Notes: generated from the sequence alone by a model not told the origin. Numbered from the stretch's first letter, positions 44,251 through 57,400 are shown. The stretch: 64,000 nt of DNA from Gnetum montanum (GCA_015680685.1 MNCI01004801.1:801780-865779), one strand, 5' to 3'. Translations and numbers: made by a program.

Positions 44251-46271
44251 GCCCAAGCCAACCAACTCAACAAAAACCTCACCAGATGGACAACCATGCT
44301 CAATCTTTGAGATCTCCTCCTTTTAACCTAGTCATGGGGGAGATGGCCACCCATACTAATACTTTATGTGGCTCCTCAATCTTTAAATTTTTTATTTTAC
44401 ACATTTTTGGTTTTACAACTTTTTTTTCATATTCTTTGTTTTACATCTTTTTGTTTTTTCGATTATTGATCTTTTCTAAGTTTTTGTTTATGCCATCATT
44501 AGCATATTTAATATTTCTTAAATACTCTCTTACTTTATTTTATATTTTTTATGATTGGTGTGATTCTATACCCTTTTTGCTAATAAAGATGCTAGGTATA
44601 AAGATAATGTGTTTCATTTGTAATTTGATTGTTGATGTTTGGTTTCTGAATTTGAATGTCATTACTAACAACTGGAATATGGTTTCTTTTCATGTAATAG
44701 GTAGTGAGTTCACATCATCCATCCATCCACATACTTTATGGTTTTCCTTGTTTTGGAAATGTGTAGTTCCTTTTTCATTAATGCAAGCTTAAAAAATTAG
44801 TGACTTGTGTAGTTTCTAGAATTGGAAAGAAATCAAAGGTCTAGAAAGGGTGTGGCTTCAAAGGAATGTAGTATTCTTCATGCTTTTTTATTTTCCTATG
44901 TGTAGGAGTGTTCTCATGAGATTCTCATCATTTTTTTTCATTCCACACAAGAAGTTGAATGAGTCCTCGCATGGTGTAGTCCTCATCATAAAAAAAATAG
45001 AGAGAGAAGATGAGAATTCAAAACACACCCCTTGGACAAAATAAATGTGAAAACACATGGGTCTTTTAATGGTGTGGTTTCTATTCAAAAAAAATATGGG
45101 AATTCAAAGCACACCCCTTAGACCAAATAAAAGGGCTACAAGCACTAGTTATGGGACTTATCTTGTCTCCTCTAACTAAGGCCCTTTCTCACTTCCTACT
45201 TCTTCTCCAATTTGGAATGGTGGTTATTTTGTGGAAGCATTCTTGTATCTGAGGGGATGGAGTAGTCTTATAATGTCTATGCAAAGTCACTAAAAGTGAT
45301 TGGTTTTGGTCTGGACTAAGGATGGATCCTACCAAGTCATTTAATCACAAACTCCACAAGGGACTTCATGTGACCATAATTACAAACTCCATTCCATTAT
45401 CTATCTTCTCCATCTATTCGTTTCATGCCTTACCTCAATGTTCTAGTTTGATGTGTCGAGGTTCTTAGTCAGTTACTTTTTGGTTTTCGTACTTAATCTT
45501 TCGTAACCATTAATCATCCATGGTGCCCACAGACTCCTTGGTTTGAAGTTATGCAAGGGCATAAAAGGCCTGTGCCTACTTTGGGGAGGACCCACTTGCA
45601 TATATTTTCATTTGGTTAAGTTAATTTCTTTAACCTTAGATATTTTTACAATTGAATTCTTTTCATTTACCCCATCAATGCCATCCAATTGTATGCATCT
45701 TCATAACTATTTTTTAGTGAATTCTTTCTTTTTATTATTGTGAATTTCTATACCCTCTTCTCCAATATTCCTTGTGTTAAGCTTATTCTAAATTTTATGG
45801 ACCACTTCTCTTACTTAACCTATTTTTTAGTCCTTCCACTAGCATTATCAAGTAACCAATCTACGACAATCACAGCTTAGCTAGATAAAATAATTGATGA
45901 GATAAGGTATTAATTTGTTGTGTGTTACACTTCATATACTAATCCTTGATTTTTTTGTGATTATAGTGGGGAGCATGGATTGGAAACAAGACTGTGTTCA
46001 TAACCATTAGATCTCTTCTACCTTTCCCTCATTCTTCTATTAATAAGAGGGGTTGGATGTCCATTGGATCTAAGGGTGTTCTTTCCTGTTGTCCTGAATA
46101 CCCAAATTTTGTACACAATTGTAATAATGTATGCTCATTAAATTTTGTATTTGTCTGTTTTCTCTATGTCACTCTGCATATTAGTCAAATATTCCATACC
46201 TCCTAATATATTTTGTAAGGGACTTGTTCCTCTTATACTCGAGGACAAGTTTTCATTTAGTCATGTGGGTA
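44251..46271 (+). other. E3 3' untranslated region
   Basis: A T-rich, low-complexity region. A 181-codon frame (44247-44792) is very hydrophobic (FILHIFGFTTFFSYSLFYIF), but composition alone explains this. It ends with CTCGAGGACAAGTTTTCATT and a G-rich tract just before the LTR, as in E4. Confidence 0.5.
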
Positions 46272-47470
46272 TAATGAATCATGTTTTACTTAAGCTCTGA
46301 TATTGGAGTAGCTACAATATCAGGTACACGATATCGGGTACATGATATTGTAGCCCAAGATGCAATATTAAGCATTTCATATCGCATGGTTACCCACCAA
46401 GTTTAAGCTTTCAAGCTTCAAATTGCTTTAGATATCCACTTTAATCATGAAACAAAAAATTAAGAGAGCATGCATAAAACTAACATGAAAAGCATGTTAT
46501 AAACATCAAATTAAACATGAAAATGTAACATAAACCTTCAGAATTTTAAGAATCTTTGTAAAAACTTGTGAAAATAAGAGAATTTTCCTTATAAAAATGT
46601 AAGGATTTATATGGCTAGATGTGAGCATTTGCAAAACTCATAGTAAGAGATTCTGAGAGAATTAGAGCCATTAAAAGATCTTTCAATTATGAGAGCTCAT
46701 GGTTACAATAATGCAAGAAGAAAGAAGAGAGAAGAGAAGTTGAAGTTGGAATAACTTCAACTTAAAAAAGATTGAATGTGCATGTGTGTGCACACACACA
46801 CATAATGATGGTAAGGGTAAGCTCTTTCATTCAATGCATAAAATACTTAAGGCAAGTATCAAGAGAAGGGTTCATCTCTATTTATACTTTTAGGATGGAG
46901 GATTTTGCTCCTTTTGACATGGGCACAACATAAAGGTTTTTCATCCCTTTTTTCTCTTTTAGGAATAGTGTCACAGCCTAATAACTTGCAAGGTTTAGTT
47001 ATTTAATTTAATGCATATGATTAATTCTTTAATACTATCATATGCATTTCAACAAATTAGCTCTAATATTCTTGGTTAAATCATAGAATTACATTGCTAT
47101 TATCACTATTATTACTATCATTATTGTTATTATTATTTTTACTAGTTTCCTACATAAGTGAATGCAATTTGCTTACTATGATGTTTTTTTTAAGTTTTGT
47201 ATCCTTCATTTTACTACTTATAGAGCTCAGTCATAAATTTACTTTATATTTTGTGATTAAATGTTGAAATCCAATTACCCTAAAATGTTTTTCTTTTGTC
47301 AATTATCATGCATTTACAAGTATTTAGATATGCATATTTACTTCTTTATGCATATCTAGTTATGCATCTTTTTATTTTATTATACACGTGTTTATATAAT
47401 ACTCTATTCATTACAATTATGGACCCTAACCCTACCTAGACCATATCCCTTATTACCTTTTGTCATCAAA
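46272..47470 (+). repeat. E3 3' LTR (right end uncertain)
   Basis: Begins TAATGAATCATGTTTT, matching the E4 LTR start TGATGAGTCATGTTTT. Palindromic ATATCG words cluster at 46302-46386 (CACGATATCGGGTACATGAT), including GTACATGATATTG as in EA. A TATA-like TATTTATA lies at 46879-46886. An 11-bp perfect hairpin occurs at 46737-46763 (AAGTTGAAGTT, GGAAT, AACTTCAACTT). The end near TTTGTCATCA (about 47468) is a guess. Confidence 0.5.
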
Positions 47471-49600
47471 CTAGGATTTGGAGTTTATTTTAAATTATAA
47501 TTAAATATTGCATAAATTAACTTTATTAAGGAAGTACTTTATCATGATGTCCTACCTAGAATCTAACTTTGCGGATATGTTCAAGATGTTCAAAAATGTT
47601 GGTTCACTAGAATTGAAGTTACAATTCTTGAGATATCATATTTTTTTATTTTTCTAAAACACTGTAAAAGTTTCAGCATTTAAACTAGATGACCATGATA
47701 AGTAACATCTAAATAAGATTTTAGCATTTGATTAGGTAGAGCACTTGATAAGGATCGTTTAGGTTCAAATGGAATTTGATTTGGAGTGTTGAGTGTTGAA
47801 ATGTGAAGGGATTAACTAAAAGGGAATAATGAAAAATAAACTTATGAAAATAAAAAAATCAAAAAGAAAAAATATTTAAAAGGGGGTTTAAAAGTCAAAC
47901 GAAGAAAAATCACGTTGCGTGCAAAAGCGACAAAAAGCATATATGTTTTAACATATATACATATGTTATATGCATATATACTGCATATTACCCTTTTTCT
48001 TTCATGGCCTTCACTACCTCATTGGCAACTTGTTTTTTGCCATCGTTTTCCACTTCAACCATTGTTTTGCAAAACCATGTTTTATCACGTTTTTCCATAA
48101 AGATGTTTTTGTGCCTTTGTCTTCGCTTTGAAGTAGATTTGAACCTGGTTTCTTCCATTCCTTCACCATTCCTTCCCTTATGAATAGGTAGTGGCCCTAG
48201 ATGCACTTGTTGTACTTTGATGAAGGGTTTTGTTGTACTTTGATGAAGGGTTTTGAGTACATAGGCTAAGCAAAGTAAAAACAAAGTAAAAACTACAAAG
48301 TAAAAACTAATTCAGAACATTAGGTGGGAAAGGAAGACATAAGAAAATTCTGGAAGCTCTACCAACACATGGAAGTTTTGTTTTTTTTTTCTTTTCACAT
48401 GGTTTTCTCATATTGCTATGGATTTTCGATCTCTCCTCTCTCTCTTTCCTAGTCTTTTGTTATTCTTCTACAATTTTAATTAATATGCTGAGATTTTTTA
48501 GATTTTTGAAACTTTTGGATTTAAAAAAAAAAACAATAGTTGAATCTTGTTCATACTATTTTCTATCTTTTGGTGAATATTGGAAATTGTAGAAATTATG
48601 CTCAACTTGCCCTTGGATATTTTATGAATATTTGAGATTTGCTTATGACATAAACCTAATTTTGCAAGAATTTTTTGGAATTTGAGCTTTCATGGATTTT
48701 TGGCTATTTTGGACATCTTTTGGACTTTTGGAATAAAATAATAATATTTATGTGATTGATTTTGCTCAATGGGTAATGGAAGCCACAAATCTTTTAGATG
48801 CCCCCATTTGCATGCATGCACCAGTGAAGTGCTCTTTAGTGGGACCCACCCCATGGGAACAAGGGTTGTTGGATGGATTTCCTACCTTGGATTTTGATTT
48901 GTAAGTTTATGTGAGATTACAAATTTAGCTAAGACAATGGCACTCAATAGTTGAGTCTAGTGGTGTGTGGTGAGGCATAGTCAAGACCTATCCTTTCAAT
49001 GATACATGTGCCTTGGTTGTTGAGAATGTTAGTAGTGAGGCTATTGCCAAGACTCAATCATGAGTGACTTATTTAGTCATGAGGGTAATCCGATGATAAT
49101 AGTGAGGTTATTTCAAGACCTGTCAGTGAGTCCCTTTAGTAGTGAAGATAACCAAAACCTAGCCTTCAGAGATTCCTAATAAAATATATGTTCTTTGGAT
49201 TTTTGTTAGATAATTTATGATATCTTTGGACACCAAATAATTAAAATATGTATTCTTTGGATTTTTGAAAAATTTGTGGCATTTTTGGACCTTGAAACAT
49301 TTTTGAAAAATTAATTGAAAACCTTCACCTAGCCCATAACTTGAGACTTTTAACCCATAACCTTCATGCTCCATGAAGAGGAAAATAAAATAACCTTTTT
49401 TATTTGAGGTGTTTTGACTCCTATATTTCAATGTAGAGAACCCAGAGTAGCCATGGAAACACAAGACTAGGAACATGGAACAAAAGGGAGATCAATTTAG
49501 TACAAGATGGACCCTCTACACCTGAAAAATTATCTTTGTATATTTTTTTAAAATAGAAACCTTCTACACTTTTGGGCTACTTGAACCATGTACCATTTTT
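47471..49600. other. AT-rich stretch without recognisable gene
   Basis: Contains a 24-bp direct duplication TGTTGTACTTTGATGAAGGG at 48209-48255, a CAAAGTAAAAA repeat at 48276-48308, and loose repeats AGTAGTGAGGCTATT at 48960-49150. The short frames are not conserved-looking. Confidence 0.5.
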
Positions 49601-49912
49601 TATGAATCAATAATAAAGTATGATAGACCCCGAAAAGAAGTTCTATTGATATTATGAGCTAGGTAATGTTTCGATGTTGTAGGATCATTTATACATAAGC
49701 ATGCAATATTGGACATTCATACTTGGACTCTAGATTTTGATGTCCAATCTAAAGAATATGTTAGAGTTCCTTGTTTTGTTGAACTATTTAATCTTTTATT
49801 GATTTTTGAGAGGGATGAACAACAATTTGTTACTCTTCTTAGTCATATTAAGCATATGGAATCTATTTATGCACCATTTGGTTATCGCAATTCTTTTGGG
49901 TTGAAACCATAA
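49600..49912 (+). pseudogene. Possible LINE ORF1-type (DUF4283-like) fragment
   Basis: The frame at 49709-49912 reads MDIHTWTLDFDVQSKEYVRV, PCFVELFNLLLIF. This resembles the W.P.F.......... .V(W/F)V.L..LPL.(Y/F) core of the DUF4283 domain found in plant LINE ORF1 proteins. It stops soon after, with no zinc knuckle visible. The call rests on pattern memory only. Confidence 0.4.
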
Positions 49913-50278
49913 AAAAGAATTGGTATTGCATATAAGCAAGAAGAGTTACATTCAAACAATTACGTATTCTAATTTTTCCAATTCTTGTAACTTTTGACAT
50001 CATCAAGGACCATTGGTTAAAGCTTGTTAATTTGTAGTCAATAGAAAAAATTTTTAAACAAAGTAAAAATGTGTTGTTTTTAAACAAAGTAAAAAACAAT
50101 ATGGAGTTAAAGATATGAAAAATCTAGTTAATATGAATGATAAGAATAATCATATATCAACAAAGAAAGCAAAGAAGACAAAAGTTTTTGTGAATGTTTT
50201 AAAACTGAAATTAAAATTGAAATGGGAAATTTTATAAATATTCACAGTTTTTAAGATTTTAATATATTATTGTAAAAT

Positions 50279-50418
50279 AAAAATGAAACATCTTCCTTTA
50301 ATATTACACAGGTACAGCAAGATCGCAGCGGGAATCAAATCCGCTCTTGCCTGCACAACACGAAAGGGCTGTACCACCACTGAGCCAACAAGCGCCGGTA
50401 AAAAAAATGGAACATCTT
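50279..50418 (-). mobile_element. tRNA-derived SINE with 16-bp TSDs
   Basis: On the minus strand GGCGCTTGTTGGCTCAGTGG contains an A box (TGGCTCAGTGGTGG). About 40 bp later GGATTTGATTCCCGC is B-box-like. The unit (50295-50402) is flanked by AAAAATGAAACATCTT (50279-50294) and AAAAATGGAACATCTT (50403-50418, plus strand), a 16-bp target duplication with one mismatch. The body is only about 108 bp. There is no A-tail; the 3' end reads GTAATATTAAAGG. Confidence 0.7.
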
Positions 50419-50836
50419 GATTAACAGGAACGGAATCTTGGCGAAAACTTTTAAAAGTATGCCTCTCAATAATCGAAGATAACAACGTTAACTGTTTCAT
50501 GTTGTAAACTGCTTTCGCACCTTTTCAATTTCGGAGAGCTCATCACATTCTGATGAGATGAGCCCATGCCCAATCTATGAACGCGGACGAAAAAAGGGTT
50601 AAATAGACGCTTTGATTTCAACGTAAAACATTGATTAATGCTTCGTCATGTGCAGGCGGACGTGGTGGACGTGCCATGGGCAGCAGAATCCATGCTATGC
50701 ACGCGACCTCTTACCGAAACCAATCCCATTGGCAAATAAATTTTGACAAGTTGGGAACGGAACTTGACGGTCACTGGAAAGACGATCTTTATGATTTACC
50801 GTCAATGGATCCGGGCAGGCTTGGAGTTCAGGGTGG

Positions 50837-50908
50837 CACGTGGTAAACTCGGGATAAGAAGTTAAAAGAACGTTTGTGCCGCATACGTTTTCCTGGTTAT
50901 ATATAAAA
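50837..50908 (+). promoter_or_regulatory. Candidate host promoter: G-box and TATA box
   Basis: CACGTGG (50837-50843) lies 55 bp upstream of TATATATAAAA (50898-50908). The surrounding 50500-51250 is visibly less AT-rich than its neighbours and free of transposon motifs. A start site would be expected near 50930-50940. Confidence 0.4.
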
Positions 50909-51079
50909 CCAACTTTCCAGGGAGCCACGGGACGAGCGATTGAGAGCATGCAGCACCTGTTTCGCGTCACCCAGTTCCCTTACCCCCTTCCAATCGTTCT
51001 TGAGACTACCAAATCTTCGTCCTGATTCGTAAACGCTACATGATTCGTAAACCGTAGCGTCCGAGCGTCTCCACGTTTC

Positions 51080-51226
51080 ATGATGTTCGAAAACTATTCA
51101 CCTGGACTGCAGTTAGGTGTTTACGCATTCATGTTTGCCATTCTATGCGCCGGAGATTCGCGATTCCCTATCAATTTTGACGAACTGTTCGCGTCGGATT
51201 CGGGAGCGCGTACAGAAGCGTATTAA
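51080..51226 (+). CDS. Small ORF (48 aa) in promoter-proximal exon
   Basis: ATGATGTTCGAAAAC opens 48 codons: MMFENYSPGLQLGVYAFMFA, then ILCAGDSRFPINFDELFASD and SGARTEAY. It has a hydrophobic segment at residues 13-24 and an acidic C-terminal part. It ends 11 bp before a strong splice donor (GTGG|GTACGT, exon end 51237). It follows the candidate TATA box by about 170 bp. An earlier ATG at 50948 gives a 25-residue upstream ORF. I recognise no family; it could be a host gene 5' exon or chance. Confidence 0.25.
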   Translation: MMFENYSPGLQLGVYAFMFAILCAGDSRFPINFDELFASDSGARTEAY

Positions 51227-51237
51227 ATTCGCAGTGG

Positions 51238-53040
51238 GTACGTATCTCATAATTTCCAATGAAATTTTGTCTGAATTTGAAAATATACATTGATATGGTC
51301 GCCTTGCCTTGCCTCATATTGTTATTGCCTTTTTAATTCTTGCGATGTCTGCATTTTGCATTAAAATCTTACATATCTTCTCCTGTTCTGAATCATACCA
51401 AAAATTTCATTTCATTGTTAAGTGGCAAGCAAGCAATCAAGATTCATGGCATCGGCAGACGGACCACAGAAAACAAGGGAGTACGAATAAATAAACAAAC
51501 ACACGGAAATCACGAAAGGGCTACTATGGTAACCGATGGCCGAAAGGGAAAGTATGGGTCATACTGAAAGTTTTGGACTGGGCGTGCGAGGAAAATAGTG
51601 CATTTGCATGGATTCGCCTGGCTTTGGGAGCGTCAAAAGTTCCGCCATGACTCACACATTCTCGCGTGTTTATTGTTCATTGCTGGTTTTTGCTCTTTTT
51701 TTCGTATCTCTGCTTAAAAAAGAAAAAACAAAACAGTGTCATCGTCATGGGTCATGAGTCAGGAACATGATGACGGATGGATGCTTGTTCAACTTTTTTA
51801 AAAATCTGTTTGAAGCCCACCAGCACATCACATGGACAATGGCCATATGCAAGCTCATGGTGCTCTGTTTTTACTTTCCCCTTCATCATGACTAGTGCCG
51901 ATTTTTCAGGGTCTGAAAGGTTTTCGATCATTATAGGTGAGATGAGTTACTGTGCCTAGTTTAGTTAAGTTGTGTATTCCTATAATACCGTCATCTTCAA
52001 CGTGGCCCTACTCACAGGTAGTCCCTAGGGTGCTACTCAGGTGCTACTCACAGGTAGTCCTTGAACAAAAGTACTAGCAGACCTGATTTGTTATAAATTT
52101 GGTTGAGGCTTGAGGCTTAATTTCATTTTTGGAAATATTGGATTGAGTAACAAAAGGATTTCATTTTATTGCTGTCATTTTGGTTGTTGCAGAAATTATA
52201 TGTTTGGCTCCTGAGTAAGGAAATGGATTCTGTAACCTCTCTTGCGTCAATTTAATGGTGGTATTGCAATCTTCTATGCAATTTTTAAGCATTAACAATA
52301 TTTTGGATTTACATTGTACTTGCTGGATGTTTTACAATGTATTTTTATGATATATGGGATTTAATTTTAACAAAAAACTAATATATTTAAATTTTCTCAA
52401 TGACGTCCCCTGCTACGAACCCGTACCCACTTTTTCTTGAGGCACACATACCCAAACACGTTCAGAATCACGAATCCTCGATTCCTCTTCCACGAATCAG
52501 ATTCTTTTGATGCATAGTTGCCATTTGATTGATTGGCGGGTTAAAACGCTTATGGTTATCCGTCGTTCAAAGCACTAAAAAAGCCTGTTGGGGTAGCACG
52601 AGTCATTCGTTTTTCTGCAAAACACTTCTTACCGACTCATCGCACGGTTCTTATTGTTTATGGTCGACGTATTACTTGTACCACTGTAAGTCAGATCACC
52701 GCGTTCATTGCAGCCTGCTTGTTGCACTCGCACCCGACTGTATGCGTGATAGGTGGGCTTCATACGTGGTTTTTTGGCTTTTTATTATTAAAACAAGTTG
52801 TATTTTTATAAACATTACATATAAATGATGTTATAGGAAATCTAATGAAATGAAGCTTTATTACCTCTTAAGACTTATAGGATCTATTGCACAGATATTA
52901 CATTTTTATGAAAAATAAAGATAGACTCTACAAATTGATCAAGCATTTATACAAGCATCAAAAACAAATCATAAATGCTTTTTGCTATAACATTATAATG
53001 CTATCTCAAATGGGTAGCCATAGTACAAGAAAGAAACACA
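51238..53040. other. Putative intron/intergenic DNA without recognised gene
   Basis: The segment is moderately AT-rich. An 18-bp direct repeat (GGTGCTACTCACAGGTAGTC and relatives) lies at 52011-52060. The 99-codon frame at 52529-52828 has no recognisable domain. No acceptor or exon continuing the 51237 donor could be supported. Confidence 0.4.
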
Positions 53041-53049
53041 TGTAACTTA

Positions 53050-54115
53050 TTTTCAAGGACTCTTTTCAGGGAGCTGAATCCATCTTTCACCTTCAATTCT
53101 AAGATGAGAACTTAGTGGAGCTTGTTGATAGTATTTCGACACTTAATGGCAATAGCAACTCAGAGATGGTGAGCTTTTACATCTAATTTATTAAATCTAA
53201 TGTGGTGTGAATAAAATTACCTCTTACCTTCCACATTAGCCTACACCTGTGCTAAAACCTTCTGCTTGACTAGTTGGCAAATATGCTTAAGATTTTGCTA
53301 CATGTCTTTCCAAGAGATATTTCATTTTCTCAATCATTGCATCCCCTAAAAATACCAACCATAGTGTCATGAATCCTCAAGAACTACTTTAGAGAATTTA
53401 TCTTACTTTGAGATATGCAAGCTATGAGTGTATGTAATGAATTAGCACAAGACTTATGCTTCTAAAGATAATAAATCACATTCACATAAAATCATTGAGC
53501 AAGGTATTTACATCTTCACCTTTAACTCATCTAGAAAAAAAGTTTTTAAAACTATTTCGATATCTTTTCAGAGTTTAGCACGAAGTCCATGTCCCTAAAC
53601 AACACATCCATGCAATATGGTACGATTGATAATAGTCTGAAAATTTGTTTTTTGATCTTCCAAGCCCACAAGCCTAAATCCTTGCACTTGTTTTTGAAAG
53701 TGTATAGAGCCTTGAAACCTCCTATTATTTTTTCTTCAATGCACTTTCCCAAATGTGGTTGTTTATATAAATGAGACCCAACTATTTAAGAGAATCTGCT
53801 ATTTGCACATTGGTACCTCCAAAATGGAAGTTATAACAATTATTTATTGTACCTCATATTATCAATTTGGTTTTATCTACATTCACTTGAAGACTATATG
53901 GGATTACAATGCCATACTCAAGAGTTCTAGTTGAGCCTAAGCATTTAAAGTTCAATAATATATATGTGAATATGCTTTTTTATAATGATGTTGAGGGTGG
54001 AAAATCTTTCACCTCTGCACAAAGTAGTAGATCATCTAATTTGATTTCCTTCTTTGGTGGGTCTGCATTGTTTGTTAGAACTTATAAAGTGTTTTCAAAG
54101 ACTAAAAATATTTGA
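53050..54115 (-). pseudogene. LINE (non-LTR) reverse transcriptase relic
   Basis: On the minus strand, with stops: IKLDDLLLCAEV (remnant of the (Y/F)ADD(L/I) motif), FKCLGSTRTLEYGI, NVDKTKLIISG, NFHFGGTNVQIADSLKYLGL. Then comes the frame 53552-53752 with MGKCIEEKIIGGFKALYTFK and NKCKDLGLWAWKIKKQIF. This is the typical LINE RT order of catalytic box, NVDKTK(V/L), KYLG and a thumb-like KI..G..A...L...C...LW.WK. Upstream RT and the endonuclease are missing. Confidence 0.8.
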
Positions 54116-54132
54116 ATTTGGATTTTAGTACA

Positions 54133-54435
54133 TGAAATTGATTACGAGGATTAGAATATTATCTCTGCTAAATCAATATCAAATTATAATTACATTTACA
54201 CAGGTTTGTCCTGTAATTTCATTGGTTATATGCAAGAATGAATAAATCACTGTTGTTCTATTTCTTTAAAACTTGCATCATTCATTTCTTAGAATCTTCC
54301 ATGCACTCTTCTCTAGTTCATGTTCTATAATGTCTTCTACATCTTTCATTCCTCCATATAAGGAATTTTTATTTGTTCACTTAATTCTCTCAACTAGGAG
54401 CCTGCCATTATTTATGATAGTCTTGTATGGTAAAC
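54133..54435 (-). repeat. E5 3' LTR
   Basis: The TGAAATTGATTACGAGGATT start aligns with 58047 onward, including TTAGAATATTAT, GAATGAATAAATCA, TTGTTCTATTTCT and CATTCCTC. The right border near GGTAAACA is approximate. Confidence 0.6.
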
Positions 54436-57400
54436 ATGCTTATATAGTCATTCCATTTGTCTTCTTTACAACATGGTTTCTATCCTTTCCTCACATCTTT
54501 TGTTCTCCATATGGATAGACTTCAACTTCTCTATTTCTATCATAGTTTGGTTTCCATCATTTTCTTTCTTAAATGATATTTGGATCTTATTGATCTGTTA
54601 GTTCTAATTGCTAAATGGACTTGATTCGCACTCTTTCCCCTATAGTATTTCATTTACTTTTGGACTTGGTTCATATGGTACTAATTGCTACTTCTTCATG
54701 TGGGTACTATTTTTTCTTCTCCCATAAAATGCTTTTTTATTTTATATGGTTAACTTGTAAGTTCCATGCCTCTTACAAGTTCCTTAACTTTTATGTGACT
54801 TCGGTTTAATGATCTTATTTTAACTCGATCTTCATACAAACTATCTTATGCATCTTATTCTTATGGAATATATATTCTTCATCTTTTTCTAACTTAGGTC
54901 CTTAAAAACTTCATGAATACTAACAACCTGTTTGGTTTATGGATGCATCCCTCTGTTTAGATTGGTGTTTTATAAAAAAATATCTATTTTAATATTGGTA
55001 TTTTGGTATTTTATTGTAAGAGGCTCAACCATCACTTTTTATCTTAAAATGATTTTTTCTTTCTTTCTTAGCTTTTTATTTCTTGGTTTAAAATTCTTGT
55101 ATTGTGTTCGTTGTGTTCAAATTTAATTTGTGTTAGTAGGGGACTTTTGTTGGCTAGATAGAAGTAATGTGAATCATCTCACATGCATAATCTCTTTAGC
55201 CATAAAGTATTTTGAAACCAACTGATTTTAAATATAGACATAATGTCTTGTACAAGAAAATACCACTTTCCTATTATAATAGTACTTTGTATATAACAAC
55301 AATACGCAATAGACATTTTTCATCTTGCCATTGATATGAAAAGACATCATAAATACAAACATAGACTTGATTGTTCTTTATCAGTGTAAAATATTTTTAC
55401 ACAAATTTATTTGAAACATTTAAGATGCTCCATTTACCCATATTGACTTAAACATCCATGATCATTTTCATCAAGAAAAAAAACTTGACTCATTAAATGA
55501 ATACTTCTACTTTGATACTTTTATAGTTAATTTTCATTACTAGCGTAACCAACCAACATCTCCAAGGCATTTATTTTAAGAATATTGGGGACAACAAGGT
55601 TGACTTTCTCTTGCTTTGAAGAACCTTCACAAAGTCTAGATTTATCATTGATTGCACATGGTTGTATTTCTAAACTTTTTATTTTCATCTTTTCTTCTTA
55701 GCATTTCTACATTTGTTGCTTTATTCCTTCCACAATCTTAATTTGAATTTCTAATTTCCTTTGAATCTAATTTCTTAGTTCTTGAACTTTCATTTTTTTT
55801 TCTCTTGTAGAACTTGAGCCTTTTCATCTATTCATCTTTCTCCATTTGTAATACATTAACTTCCTCATTCTTTCTTTGGATTGCATCCTCTAGTCTGTAA
55901 GTCATAGCATTTTTATTACTTTGACCATATGATACACACTTTTCACGTCTTTTTGAATGTATCCATTCATCACCATTGGTTTAGCTACAAAATTATTGTC
56001 ACCTCAATTTTTGCAATATTTTGTAGCTTTTCTTAGTCCATATTTTGAATTTTCAAATAAATTTTGCCAAATTTTTTCTTGTTATTCTACTATTTTTTAT
56101 TGGTAGCAGGATTTTCAATATGTTGAGGAAAAAATAAGAATCTAGTTATCTTCTCCATCAATTTTGTTTTATCATTAGAAAGAATTTTTGTAAGCATTTT
56201 AGCTCATTTCTGACTACTATTTTCTTCTTTCCTAGTTCTCTCTTCAATTTTCTAGATATTTTCAGTTGCTTCATTTTTCTGATTCTTTCTTTTATTCATG
56301 TTATTCTAAGACATATGAAGTACTTTTTGCCTTCTGTTTTCCACTTTGATTTGTCTTGACCAATAATTTACAAGGATTTTTTCTCTTCCTCTTTTGCCTA
56401 TCTAGAAGCACTTCACTCTTTCCATTTCAATATTTTTTAAAATAAATTTTACTTTTTCATTTTTGTTTCAATTTTCCTAAAAATTGGTTTGCTAGAATTT
56501 TTTCTCATATTCCATATTACCCAAATTTCTTATGAAAAAGGAATTAAATTTCTTCATTGGGAGTTTGGGAAAATCTTCCTCAATTAATATGTACCTAACT
56601 TCTTAACAATAAATGAAATTAGACTAGTATAAGAGAAAAAATATTTTACTCAATTCAACACTTTATAAGTATTCTTTTGTAATTTAAACCTTTCAATAAT
56701 TTTCTTTGCCCAAGTGCAGTCTCTATTTGGATGCCAAATACTGTATGTCTTCTTCAATGAACTAAAATTGATGTAGTTGTTTTTATTTGTGAGATAAATA
56801 TACGATATAAATGCATGTGAGATAAATATATGATATAAATGCATGAGAAATACTTATTAAAGGTTTCTTATTCTCATTAATTCTAATCTAGTTCTTGCCT
56901 TTCTTATTTGGATATGACTGTGGATCTTAAAATATTTCTTTTACATCTTCATTACTTCTACATATCTATGAAAAGTCTGCAAACCCTTATTCTAAAACAT
57001 GAACCTAATGGTATCCTCGTTTGAAACAAATGTCACTTCCTTGTTACCTTGCTTGTACACAAATTGACCATTTCTTTCACGATTCAATCCTTTCTTAATA
57101 GTCTAGGGTGGAATATTTTCTTTCTCAATAATTTTGGTAAATATATATTTTACAAATATCAACCTATGCAATTTTTTTATTGCTCCTAAAAAAATTCTTC
57201 TTCCGACAGATTATCTACAACCCTTATATGTATTATGTTTTTTGTATTATTCTTCTTCTTATTCTATCTTAATGTTCCCACTTTCTTTCGTTTCATCTTT
57301 GGTGCATTGGTTACTTTTGCGTGCTTCTACATAATCCTCTGATTCTTCATTTGTGAGTTCTAGATAACTTATTTATTCTTCAGCCCCTTTAGAATTCAAA

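Larger units (their letters stand above)
38040..46271 (+). mobile_element. E3: 5'-truncated Athila-like gag-pol relic
   Basis: A plus-strand order of gag C terminus, protease (split), RT, RNase H, integrase and a long 3' UTR, then a 3' LTR at 46272. There is no second RNase H and no chromodomain; gag resembles EA. No 5' LTR was found. A solo LTR with its own TSD sits in protease. Confidence 0.8.

Noticed and set aside
44247-44792. 181-codon hydrophobic frame as an envelope-like ORF of E3
   Set aside because: The Phe/Leu/Ile content follows from T-rich sequence in a 3' UTR; there is no signal peptide, cysteine pattern or coiled coil, and neighbouring elements lack a counterpart.
50295-50402. 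Functional tRNA gene
   Set aside because: The acceptor stem does not close and the 16-bp TSDs show it is a retroposed copy.
52529-52828. 99-codon frame as a host gene
   Set aside because: No domain, weak start context and no flanking splice or promoter evidence.
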